Part shown: in pieces, positions 1 to 6,034 of the stretch
Layout: every line of letters starts with the position of its first letter
How positions within the stretch are numbered: the first letter of the stretch is position 1
DNA from: Frankiales bacterium
Lineage (GTDB): Bacteria > Actinomycetota > Actinomycetes > Mycobacteriales > Jatrophihabitantaceae
NCBI GenBank assembly: GCA_025963265.1
Contig: JAOPUY010000087.1
Span: 1-6,788 of the forward strand
Length of the DNA stretch: 6,788 nt
Direction: 5' to 3'
Notes under the pieces: model-generated
Seen by the model: only the letters and a program-made list of their open reading frames with translations
Database searches by the model: none
What the model was told of the DNA's origin: nothing
Position numbers and translations under genes: made by a program

Positions 1-79
1 GATCGGCACATTCACCGCAAACCTAAGCGGGATCGGGTCTGGTTTCCGCCGAGCGATGAGTTTGCGCGCGGGCACGAGT

Positions 80-116
80 CATAGTTGGTGTCATCACCAC
101 CACCGAGGAGGTCACG
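80..116 (+). promoter_or_regulatory. Leader and ribosome binding site of the first VOC gene
   Basis: A perfect Shine-Dalgarno sequence GAGGAGG (105-111) stands 5 bases before the ATG at 117 and fixes that start. Upstream, CATAGT (80-85) is a weak -10-like hexamer with no convincing -35. Between them is a short inverted repeat, TGGTG-TCAT-CACCA (86-99). The ribosome binding site is certain. The promoter and any role of the repeat are guesses. I see nothing else interpretable in bases 1-79. Confidence 0.5.
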
Positions 117-509
117 ATGCCCGTCACCACAACCCGGATCCGCGAGATCAGCCTGGTCTGCGTCCCGACGCTGGACCAGGACCGCGCGATCGAGTTCTAC
201 GAGGCGCTGGGTTTCGAGAAGCGCACCGACACGCCGTTCGGCGGCGAGTACCGCTGGGTCGAGGTCTATCCCCCGTCGGGGACGACCGGGATCGCCCTCG
301 CCCCGCCCGCGCCCGGCGGAGGCGAGATCACGCCGACCCAGACTGGCATCACCTTGACCACCGACGACATCGACGCCACGCACGCGCAGTTCAAGGCGCT
401 CGGGGTGGACGTCGACCCCGAGGTGGCGCGGATGGGCGACCCGGTGCCGCCGATGTTCTGGTTCCGGGACCCCACCGGCCACACCCTGATGGTGGTGGAG
501 CAGCCCTAA
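117..509 (+). CDS. VOC family (glyoxalase/bleomycin-resistance fold) protein
   Basis: This is a 130-residue single-domain vicinal oxygen chelate protein, the usual length for the family. Two beta-alpha-beta-beta-beta modules are visible. Module 1 is about residues 8-63 (DQDRAIEFYEALGFE at 20-34, then RWVEVYPP at 46-53). Module 2 is about residues 76-128 and ends FRDPTGHTLMVVEQP, with Glu128 in the position of the terminal metal ligand. The first-strand histidine of metal-dependent VOC enzymes is not present (ISLVCVP instead), so metal binding may be altered or absent. Family members are diverse (isomerases, dioxygenases, antibiotic-binding proteins), so the reaction cannot be named. The protein is probably cytosolic, as no signal peptide is seen. 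The start is set by GAGGAGG five bases upstream. It is transcribed toward, and apparently independently of, the minus-strand operon that ends at 578. Confidence 0.88.
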   Translation: MPVTTTRIREISLVCVPTLDQDRAIEFYEALGFEKRTDTPFGGEYRWVEVYPPSGTTGIALAPPAPGGGEITPTQTGITLTTDDIDATHAQFKALGVDVDPEVARMGDPVPPMFWFRDPTGHTLMVVEQP

Positions 510-557
510 TTCCTGGAGGCAGAGCGACCGCCCTGTGGGCGTGTTGGTCACGTCTGG

Positions 558-573
558 CCGCACGAACGTGCGG
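558..573. terminator. Possible hairpin terminator between convergent VOC genes
   Basis: CCGCACG (558-564) and CGTGCGG (567-573) are perfect reverse complements separated by AA. They lie in the 68-base gap between the stop of the plus-strand VOC gene (509) and the stop of the minus-strand VOC gene (578). The position suits a bidirectional terminator. There is no T-tract on either strand, as is common for actinobacterial terminators. With a two-base loop, the effective stem is probably 6 bp with loop GAAC. Confidence 0.4.
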
Positions 574-577
574 AAAC

Positions 578-946
578 TCAGGACAAGCGCGCGGCCTGCC
601 GCACACCGAACAGATTGCCGAACGGGTCCAGCAGCTGACAGAGCCGCTCGCCGGTAAAGATCGTCTTGGGACCACGGTGCGCCACCGCCCCGGCCGCTAC
701 GCAATCCGCCACCACCGCGTCGACATCGTCGACGCCCCAGTAGGCGACGGTGCCGGCCAGCTCGGCCGGGCGGTTGAACTCGTCGCCGCGGTGCAGAGTC
801 AAGCGGGTCGAGCCGATCGAGAACGTCGCCAGCTGCGGCTGCCGCTCGACCGGCTCAGCGCCGAGCAGCGCCCCGTACCACTGCGTCGCCGCGTCGAGAT
901 CGTCGACGAAGTAGAAGACGTTGGTGACCGCGCCCAAGCTCAGCAA
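578..946 (-). CDS. VOC family protein, last gene of the DUF35/thiolase-like operon
   Basis: This is a glyoxalase-fold protein of about 122 residues. The N-terminal module reads VTNVFYFVDDLDAATQWYGALLGA (residues 7-30), a typical first strand and helix, followed by the beta-strand TRLTLHRGDE (47-56). The second module ends LLDPFGNLFGV (105-115), where many metal-dependent members have a glutamate and this one has Gly/Val. No ATG lies near the domain start. TTG at 946-944 is chosen and TTG at 937-935 is equally possible. An in-frame ATG at 1114 would bury more than 50 unrelated residues inside the thiolase-like gene and is unlikely. No good ribosome binding site is seen. The gene begins about 16 bases past the thiolase-like stop (963), so coupled translation is probable. 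Co-transcription suggests a role in the same CoA-ester pathway, possibly as an epimerase or isomerase, but this is inference. Confidence 0.8.
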   Translation of the reverse strand: MLSLGAVTNVFYFVDDLDAATQWYGALLGAEPVERQPQLATFSIGSTRLTLHRGDEFNRPAELAGTVAYWGVDDVDAVVADCVAAGAVAHRGPKTIFTGERLCQLLDPFGNLFGVRQAARLS

Positions 947-962
947 GGCGGACGCCAGCCGG

Positions 963-2108
963 CTAGGCGGTGAGCAGCATCGCGCCGGCGAACGGCCCGA
1001 CGGCGTTGGTCCACACGGCGACCTCGGCCCCGGGCACCTGCCGGTCACCGCACTCGCCGCGGATCTGACGGACCGACTCGATGCAGAAGTTGGCCCCGTG
1101 CCGGCGCCCGACATTGCAGGCGCCGCCGTCGGTGTTGGTCGGCAGACTGCCGCCGAGCCGGGTGTGGCCGGCCTCGACGAACGGCCCCGACTCCCCCATG
1201 CCGCAGAAGCCGAGCGCCTCGAGCAACTGCAGCGTGATGATGCTGAACCCGTCGTAAAGCTGGGCGCAGTCGACGTCGGCCGGCGTCAGGTCGGTGCGCG
1301 ACCAGAGCAGGTCCGCGCAGTGTTTGGGCGAAGTCGTCGCGTAGTCATCGAGCTGGTAGAAGTTCATATCGCGCAAGGACGAAAGCGCTCCGGCCTCGAC
1401 GACGACCGGCTTGTGCTGCCAGTCCCGCGCTCGCTCGACGGTCGTGAAGATGACGGCCGAGGACGAGTCCACCGGGTAGTCGCAGTCGAAGATCCGCACC
1501 GGCTTGCTGACGAATCGCGAGTTCAGGTAGTCCTCGACCGACAGCGGATCGCGCAGCAGGGCGTCGTCGTTCAGGCCGGCGTGATAGCGCTGGGTCGAGG
1601 CGTTGATGGCGAACTGCTCCTCAGTCGTCCCGAACTTCGCCATGTGCGCCGTCATCTCCAAGCCGGCGATCATCGCGACCGCACCGGCGTCAGCCCCGAA
1701 CGGACTGGTGAATTGGGCGTCGCCGCCCACCGTGGCGGGCATGGTGACCGCGCCGCTGTTCCGATCGGCCTGGCCGGGCTGCTGGCGGATGAGCCGCACC
1801 GCGACCACGGTGTGCGCCATTCCGGCCGCGACCGCCGTGTAGGCGTTCATGGCCGGCTCGACGAAGGCCGGACCGCCGTTGGAGGTGAAGAAGTAGCTGA
1901 GCGGGTCCAGCCCGAGCAGGTGGCCGATCGACATCGCCTCGCCGCCCATGGTGGCCACGCCGTCGATGTCGGCCGGGGTCATGCCGGCGTCGGCCATCGC
2001 CGCGGTGACGGCCTGGCGCACCATCTCGTCGTTGGTGAGGTTGAGCCGGCGGCCGGTCTGGGAGTAACCCACTCCGGCGATGGCCACCCGGTTGAGACTG
2101 TTCGGCAT
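963..2108 (-). CDS. Thiolase-fold protein lacking the nucleophilic Cys (SCP2-thiolase/Ltp2-like, DUF35 partner)
   Basis: At 381 residues it matches the size of SCP2-type and Ltp-type thiolases. The fold is recognisable from the N-terminal VAIAGVGYSQTGR (8-20), DAGMTPADIDGV (40-51), DCDYPVDSSSAVIFTTVERARD (208-229), YDGFSI (285-290), and LGGSLPTNTDGGACNVGRRHGA (318-339). Key catalytic elements of true thiolases are missing. The helix that should open with the nucleophilic cysteine reads TSNGGPAFVEPAMNAY (75-90). The GHP motif is replaced by GRRHG (334-338). The C-terminal Cys-x-Gly is replaced by TNAVGPF (367-373). Such degenerate members next to a DUF35 protein include Ltp2-type retro-aldolases of steroid side-chain degradation, which do C-C cleavage of beta-hydroxyacyl-CoA without a cysteine. 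A similar reaction is the best guess. The ATG is supported by GAGGAGG eight bases upstream, which overlaps the stop of the DUF35 gene. Confidence 0.87.
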   Translation of the reverse strand: MPNSLNRVAIAGVGYSQTGRRLNLTNDEMVRQAVTAAMADAGMTPADIDGVATMGGEAMSIGHLLGLDPLSYFFTSNGGPAFVEPAMNAYTAVAAGMAHTVVAVRLIRQQPGQADRNSGAVTMPATVGGDAQFTSPFGADAGAVAMIAGLEMTAHMAKFGTTEEQFAINASTQRYHAGLNDDALLRDPLSVEDYLNSRFVSKPVRIFDCDYPVDSSSAVIFTTVERARDWQHKPVVVEAGALSSLRDMNFYQLDDYATTSPKHCADLLWSRTDLTPADVDCAQLYDGFSIITLQLLEALGFCGMGESGPFVEAGHTRLGGSLPTNTDGGACNVGRRHGANFCIESVRQIRGECGDRQVPGAEVAVWTNAVGPFAGAMLLTA

Positions 2109-2116
2109 CTAAACGT

Positions 2117-2123
2117 CCTCCTC
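2117..2123 (-). promoter_or_regulatory. Ribosome binding site of the thiolase-like gene, overlapping the DUF35 stop
   Basis: On the minus strand GAGGAGG occupies 2123-2117, eight bases before the ATG at 2108. It overlaps the TGA (2124-2122) of the DUF35 gene. A ribosome ending translation of the DUF35 protein would sit on this site. That suggests coupled, near-equimolar synthesis of the two proteins, as expected for subunits of one complex. Confidence 0.75.
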
Positions 2124-2556
2124 AGGAACCGGTTGCGGCGGGGCGGAACAGCGGCAGCGTGAATCCAGGCGCCACCTCGCGAAAGGTGACCTCGACCGGC
2201 ATCCCGACGCGGACGTCTTCGGCGGCGACGTCGACGACGTTCGACACGAGCGTCAGATGAGGCTGCTCGACCAGCTCGATCACCGCGAGGACGTAGCCCG
2301 GATGCTGCTGGAAGTAGGGGTGAAAGGGCTGCACGGGCTGGGTGAAGGTGGCGACCTGGCCGCGGCCGGACACCTCGGCTGGCGCCAGGTCGGTCGACAG
2401 GCAGAAGCGGCACACGATCTTCGGCCAGTGGATGTAGTGGCCGTTGCTGCAGCGCTGGATCAGCAGCTTGTGCTCGTTCACGCCGTCCCAGAAGAACTGG
2501 GTCAGCGCGTCCGGCTCAGGCCTGGGCGGGTAGAGCACGTCGGAGTCGGTGGCCAT
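2122..2556 (-). CDS. DUF35 OB-fold and zinc-ribbon protein (acyl-CoA binding partner of thiolase-like enzyme)
   Basis: This 144-residue protein has the standard DUF35 order. An N-terminal helix (PEPDALTQFFWDGVNEHKL, 13-31) is followed by a rubredoxin-like zinc ribbon (about 33-53). A C-terminal OB fold follows (about 63-137), with GRGQVATFTQP (64-74), PGYVLAVIEL (86-95) and the RVGMPVEVTF segment (116-125). The family usually has two CxxC pairs. Here the first reads CSNGH (36-40) and the second CRFC (49-52), so one cysteine is missing and His40 may substitute. DUF35 proteins partner thiolase-fold enzymes, for example in acyl-CoA C-C lyases of sterol degradation, where the OB fold helps bind the CoA substrate. 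The next gene is a thiolase-like protein only 13 bases downstream, which supports complex formation. The start ATG has AAGGGG about eight bases upstream. Confidence 0.9.
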   Translation of the reverse strand: MATDSDVLYPPRPEPDALTQFFWDGVNEHKLLIQRCSNGHYIHWPKIVCRFCLSTDLAPAEVSGRGQVATFTQPVQPFHPYFQQHPGYVLAVIELVEQPHLTLVSNVVDVAAEDVRVGMPVEVTFREVAPGFTLPLFRPAATGS

Positions 2557-2597
2557 CTTGGTTGCCCCTTCATCGCCGGTGAGGTCGCGCCGAGCGG

Positions 2598-2603
2598 ACT
2601 ATA
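2598..2603 (-). promoter_or_regulatory. Candidate -10 element for the DUF35/thiolase-like/VOC operon
   Basis: On the minus strand TATAGT (2603-2598) matches five of six positions of the bacterial -10 consensus and stands out in GC-rich surroundings. It lies about 42 bases before the DUF35 ATG, giving a plausible 5' leader of roughly 35 bases. No good -35 is found 16-19 bases upstream. This is common in actinobacteria but leaves the call weak. Confidence 0.35.
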
Positions 2604-2685
2604 CGCAGCTGGGCGGACGTATCGCCAGGCCCACGGTAAGGAGCTTGAATCCGTAGACGAGCGACGGAGGGCGCTGCTACGTTCG

Positions 2686-2715
2686 GTCGAGTCGCGCAAG
2701 GCTGCGCGACTCGGC
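2686..2715. promoter_or_regulatory. Perfect inverted repeat upstream of the CaiB-type gene (candidate operator or leader hairpin)
   Basis: CGAGTCGCGCA (2688-2698) and TGCGCGACTCG (2703-2713) are exact reverse complements separated by AGGC. A further G-C pair at 2686/2715 becomes possible across a T-G wobble. The repeat lies in the 181-base divergent region, ending 22 bases before the CaiB-type ATG and just before its GAAGGAG ribosome binding site (2719-2725). As DNA it has the size and symmetry of a TetR-type operator. As RNA it would form a stable stem next to the ribosome binding site. No regulator gene lies in the window. The structure is seen directly, but its function is inferred. Confidence 0.55.
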
Positions 2716-2737
2716 GGCGAAGGAGCGGGCATTCCCG

Positions 2738-5056
2738 ATGACGGCTCTGAACGGTATACGGGTCCTGGATCTGAGCTGGGGCATCGCTGGCCCGGCCGGG
2801 GTGCTGCTGCTGGCCGAGCACGGCGCCGACGTCATCAAGGTCGAGCCGCCCGGCGGTGATCCCTATCGCGACTATCCCGGCTACCGGGTCTGGAACCGCA
2901 GCCGGCGCTCCGTCGCGCTCGATCTCAAAAGCGCCGAGGGCCTCGCGAGCTTCCGGCAATTGCTGGCCGGAGCCGACGTGCTCGTCGAGAGCTTCAGCCC
3001 CGGCGTGATGGCCCGGCTCGGACTGGACTACCAGTCGCTGGCCGCCGACTTCCCGCACCTCATCTACTGCGCCATTCCGGCCTACCCGTCCGACAGCCGC
3101 AACGCCAGCCGTCCCGGCTGGGACGCGTTGGTCCAGGCCCGCTCGGGCATGCAGTACGAGCAGCAGGCCTGGCGTCCGGGTCCGGCGTTTCTGGCCAACC
3201 CGCTGCCCAGCATCGCCGCCCTCTACATGGTGCCGATCGCGATTCTGGCCGCGCTGCACGCCCGCAACGAGACCGGGCGCGGCCAGCGGGTGGAGACCTC
3301 GCTCTACCAAGGGGTGCTCTCGTTCACCACGATGCTCTGGGCCGACGTCGAGCACGATCAGGACGTCTTTCAGTCGCTGATGACCAAGACCTACCCGCCG
3401 GGCGTGCACCAGCCTGAGGTGATCATGACCGCCGACGGCTGGATCCAGTCGGTGGCCGGGGCGACCCAGAAGCGCGGCACCACCATCGCCGACGTCTTCG
3501 ACCTTCCGGCCGGGCTCCCGCCGGCGCAGGTCTACGCCGAGTTGGCCCGGATCTACCGCGATCGCAAGCGCTCGGAGTTGCTCGAGCTGCTGCAGGAGAA
3601 CCTCTTCCAGACCGCCGAGCTGCAACCGACCCGGGACGCCTTCACGCACCCGCAGATCGTGTTCAACGGCATGGCCGTGGCCGTCGAGGATCCCGAAGTC
3701 GGGCCGACGATCCAGGCCGGCATGCCGTTCTCGCTCGAGCGCAATCCGGCCTCGACGCCGACGCCGCGTCCGGCGGTCGGCCAGCACACGGCGGAGGTGC
3801 TGGCCGAGGCTCGCGCGCCGCTCTCGCTGGCGGCGACCGGCCGCGACCTGCGCTATCCGCTGGAGGGCATTCGGGTGCTCGACTTCGGACGGGCCTTCGC
3901 CGGCCCGTTCGGCCCGATGCTGATGGCTGGCCTCGGAGCGGACGTGATCAAGGTGGCCACCACCGAGAACGACCCGGGCCAGGCGATGCTGCAGACCAGC
4001 ACGGTGTTGCTCGGCTGCGAGCAGGGCAAGCGCTCGCTGCTGGTCGACCTCAAGACCGACGAGGGTCGCGAGATCGTGCATCGGCTGGTGGCGACGAGCG
4101 ACGTCGTGCACCACAACATGGTCAAGGGCGTGGCCGGCCGGCTGGGGATCGACTTCGAGAGCCTGCGCCAGATCAAGCCCGACCTCATCTACTGCAACAC
4201 CTACATGTACGGCCCCGAGGGCCCGCTCTCGCACTTGGGCGGTAACGACTCGCTATCGCAGGCGCTCACCGGCTGGGAGTGGGACCAGGGCCCGGCCGAA
4301 GCGGGGAACACCCCGCTGTACTACCGGTTCGGCCACACCGACACCACCAACGCGATGGCCTCGGTGGTCGCCGTGCTGATGGCGCTGCTGCACCGCGACG
4401 CCACCGGCGAGGGCCAGGAGGTCTGGACCTCGCTGCTCAACGCCGCGCTGTACGCCAAGTCCGACGTCTACCTCACCCAAGACGGCACTGGGCCATCCGG
4501 CAGCTCAGACCCGCCGGCCATGAACAAGAGCCAGACGGGTCTGGGCGCGCTCTACCGGCTCTATGAGACGGCCGACGGCTGGCTGCAAGTCGCCGGGATC
4601 AAGGAGGAGCACTGGGCGAGCCTGTGCGCCGTCGTCGAACGTCCCGAGCTGGTAAGCGATTCGCGCTTCGCGACCGCGGCGTTGCGGCAGGCCAACCGGC
4701 ATGAGCTCGAGGCTTTGCTCGAGCCGGTCTTCACCACCCTGACCGCCCTGCAGTGGCGCCGGAAGCTCGAGGCCGCCGGTGTTCCGGCCGAGGTCTCGAT
4801 CAACACCTTCGACGGGCGCAGCGCGCTCAACGACGAGGAGAACCTACGGCTCGGCGTGGTGTCGCAGACGCAGCACGCGAGGGCCGGACGGCTGCGCCAG
4901 GTCGGCCAGTTGATGCGGTTCAGCGACACCCCGAGCACGGTGCTGCGGGCCCCGTTCGTGCGGGGCGAGCACACGCTGGAGATCATCCGCGGGCTGGGCT
5001 ATGAGGACGACGCGATCAAGGACTACCTCCAGCGCGGCATCATCGCCGAGAGCTGA
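2738..5056 (+). CDS. Tandem-fused CaiB/BaiF (class III) CoA-transferase-like protein
   Basis: This 772-residue protein is two complete CaiB-type units joined head to tail. Ordinary members are about 380-410 residues. Unit 1 (about 1-355) starts LNGIRVLDLSWGIAGPAGVLLLAEHGADVIKVEPP. Unit 2 (about 372-770) restarts LEGIRVLDFGRAFAGPFGPMLMAGLGADVIKV. Both contain GRGQ/GEGQ (180-183, 557-560) and TADGW (231-235, 611-615). Aligning the helix before R-x-x-TGxGQ places the catalytic aspartate at Asp535 (GHTDTTNAM) in unit 2. The matching residue in unit 1 is Ser158 (PLPSIAALY), so probably only one half is catalytic. Class III enzymes move CoA between acids through an aspartyl-CoA intermediate, and relatives racemise 2-methylacyl-CoAs. 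These families work as interlocked dimers, which this fusion would mimic in one chain. From memory, mycobacterial Rv1866 is a similar-sized double protein. GAAGGAG lies 12 bases before the ATG. The gene is divergent from the DUF35/thiolase-like operon. Confidence 0.93.
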   Translation: MTALNGIRVLDLSWGIAGPAGVLLLAEHGADVIKVEPPGGDPYRDYPGYRVWNRSRRSVALDLKSAEGLASFRQLLAGADVLVESFSPGVMARLGLDYQSLAADFPHLIYCAIPAYPSDSRNASRPGWDALVQARSGMQYEQQAWRPGPAFLANPLPSIAALYMVPIAILAALHARNETGRGQRVETSLYQGVLSFTTMLWADVEHDQDVFQSLMTKTYPPGVHQPEVIMTADGWIQSVAGATQKRGTTIADVFDLPAGLPPAQVYAELARIYRDRKRSELLELLQENLFQTAELQPTRDAFTHPQIVFNGMAVAVEDPEVGPTIQAGMPFSLERNPASTPTPRPAVGQHTAEVLAEARAPLSLAATGRDLRYPLEGIRVLDFGRAFAGPFGPMLMAGLGADVIKVATTENDPGQAMLQTSTVLLGCEQGKRSLLVDLKTDEGREIVHRLVATSDVVHHNMVKGVAGRLGIDFESLRQIKPDLIYCNTYMYGPEGPLSHLGGNDSLSQALTGWEWDQGPAEAGNTPLYYRFGHTDTTNAMASVVAVLMALLHRDATGEGQEVWTSLLNAALYAKSDVYLTQDGTGPSGSSDPPAMNKSQTGLGALYRLYETADGWLQVAGIKEEHWASLCAVVERPELVSDSRFATAALRQANRHELEALLEPVFTTLTALQWRRKLEAAGVPAEVSINTFDGRSALNDEENLRLGVVSQTQHARAGRLRQVGQLMRFSDTPSTVLRAPFVRGEHTLEIIRGLGYEDDAIKDYLQRGIIAES

Positions 5057-5086
5057 GGCCAGTGCCGGGCGCCGATCGAGCGCGCG

Positions 5087-5503
5087 TCACCAGCCGCGCA
5101 AGCTGACGGGTTCGATGACGATCGTCGTGCCATAGTCGGCGAACATCTGCGCGGCCGACGTGCCGAGAGCGAGGAGTCCGTCGGCGTACTTGGCGCTGTA
5201 GCCGTCGCGGACTGACGCGAACGCGTCCTCGTCGGCGACCCGGGCGGTGCCGTGGATAACCGCGACCGTGCTGCCGCTCGCGTCGGTGTCGAAGTTGAGC
5301 ACCACTCGCGGGTCGGCGGCGATGTTGCGGACCTTGGGATTGTCCTGGCTGCGGATGAGGATGTTCGCGCCGTCCCAGTAGAACCAGACTGGGTTCGGCT
5401 CAGGCGTCCCGTCGGGCTTGAGCGTGGTGAGCCAGATGATCCTTGAGTTGGTCAGTTGCCCGGCCACTCGCCGGCCGAGGTCGCTGGTCAGATCGACGCT
5501 CAT
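5087..5503 (-). CDS. PPOX-class putative F420-dependent oxidoreductase (Rv3369-like family)
   Basis: This 138-residue split-barrel flavin-fold protein resembles the TIGR03667/Rv3369 group of pyridoxamine-phosphate-oxidase-like proteins. Visible signatures are RIIWLTTLKPDGTPEPNPVWFYWDG (21-45), then LIRSQDNPKVRNIAADPRVVLNFD (49-72), whose Lys/Arg cluster is typical of the cofactor phosphate site, a HGTARV strand (84-89), and a terminal SLRGW. Family members bind FMN or F420 and reduce or bind small molecules, but individual substrates are mostly unknown. The ATG at 5503 is chosen because it has TGGAGA upstream and fits the family length. The frame stays open further upstream only over non-homologous sequence. 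The gene lies 26 bases downstream of the second PPOX gene, so the two probably share a transcript. It converges on the CaiB-type gene with a 30-base gap. Confidence 0.88.
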   Translation of the reverse strand: MSVDLTSDLGRRVAGQLTNSRIIWLTTLKPDGTPEPNPVWFYWDGANILIRSQDNPKVRNIAADPRVVLNFDTDASGSTVAVIHGTARVADEDAFASVRDGYSAKYADGLLALGTSAAQMFADYGTTIVIEPVSLRGW

Positions 5504-5529
5504 CGTTTCTCCACTCGTCCTGCGCGGCC

Positions 5530-5931
5530 TCAGCCGTAAGTGTTCACCTTCACCGGCCGGACGGCGATGCAGTAGCGGTGCGCTCCGGCCGGCGTAACCC
5601 GCCGCACGTCCGCCACGGAGGCCCCGCGGCTCTCGGCGATCTTCGCGGCCCACTCGTAGTCGTCATCGGGAATGACCTCGGCCCGTCCGCGGACCTCGAC
5701 CGTCCGGTAGGTGTTGGCGATGTCGAGCAGAAAGATCCCGCACTCGGGGGTGCGCTGGACGTTCTTCAGCTTCTGCTTATCATCGCTGACCGTGATGCGG
5801 AACACGCCCTCGTCGTCGAGCCAGTAGCCCACCGCGGTGGTCTGCGGGAAGCCGTCGGGTCCGAGCGTCGAGAGGATGGCGACCGCGGCGTTTGCCGCGA
5901 GGTCGCGATGGGACTCCGGGATGAGGTTCAC
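5530..5931 (-). CDS. PPOX-class putative F420-dependent protein
   Basis: This 133-residue split-barrel protein begins (GTG)NLIPESHRDL. That opening is typical of small PPOX-class F420-type enzymes (TIGR03618-like), in which PESHRDLL is near the N-terminus. The core follows: VAILSTLGPDGFPQTTAVGYWLDDEG (17-42), a cofactor-binding segment SDDKQKLKNVQRTPECGIFLLD (49-70), and YRTVEVRGRAEVI (75-87). The C-terminus reads HRYCIAVRPVKVNTYG. The GTG at 5931 is preferred by family length, although its ribosome binding site is weak. GTG at 5994 would add 21 residues. The gene is upstream of and probably co-transcribed with the other PPOX gene, but the two proteins belong to different subfamilies and are not a recent duplication. 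The substrate is unknown. Confidence 0.85.
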   Translation of the reverse strand: MNLIPESHRDLAANAAVAILSTLGPDGFPQTTAVGYWLDDEGVFRITVSDDKQKLKNVQRTPECGIFLLDIANTYRTVEVRGRAEVIPDDDYEWAAKIAESRGASVADVRRVTPAGAHRYCIAVRPVKVNTYG

Positions 5932-5986
5932 GGGATCGTGGTCCGCCTTCAGTGAGCTGGTGAGTTGGCCCGTCGGGTGCGCAGCG

Positions 5987-6015
5987 ATTCTCACAAAGTC
6001 TATTACCGCTGTCGA
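5987..6015 (-). promoter_or_regulatory. Candidate sigma70-type promoter of the PPOX gene pair
   Basis: On the minus strand TCGACA (6015-6010) is followed after exactly 17 bases by GAGAAT (5992-5987). These match five of six -35 and four of six -10 consensus positions. The -10 is preceded by TGT, which provides an extended -10 TGn. The start of transcription would fall near 5980, about 50 bases before the GTG of the first PPOX gene. If this promoter is real, the alternative GTG at 5994 would not be on the transcript, which favours the start at 5931. Confidence 0.42.
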
Positions 6016-6034
6016 GATGGCGGGCTCGAACCGG

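Noticed and set aside
56..973. Plus-strand open frame overlapping both VOC genes, with an HHHH run near its start
   Set aside because: The histidine run comes from the CATCACCACCAC leader of the VOC gene read in another frame. The rest is R/G/D-rich without homology.
921..2162. Long plus-strand open frame (413 codons) opposite the thiolase-like gene
   Set aside because: It is rich in Arg, Gly, His and Val with no recognisable domain, and it lies wholly antisense to well-supported genes. This is the usual GC-driven shadow.
2570..4234. Long minus-strand open frame (554 codons) opposite the CaiB-type gene
   Set aside because: Its low-diversity composition (Arg, Gly, His, Val and Leu) and lack of motifs contrast with clear CaiB homology on the plus strand over the same bases.
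4703..4722. Inverted repeat GCTCGAG-N6-CTCGAGC inside the CaiB-type gene
   Set aside because: It lies inside a conserved coding region. The codons (GAG CTC GAG ... CTC GAG) explain it as Glu/Leu codon bias.
5057..5086. GC-rich gap between the convergent CaiB-type and PPOX genes as a terminator
   Set aside because: Only short, imperfect GC pairings were found, with no clear stem-loop and no T-tract.
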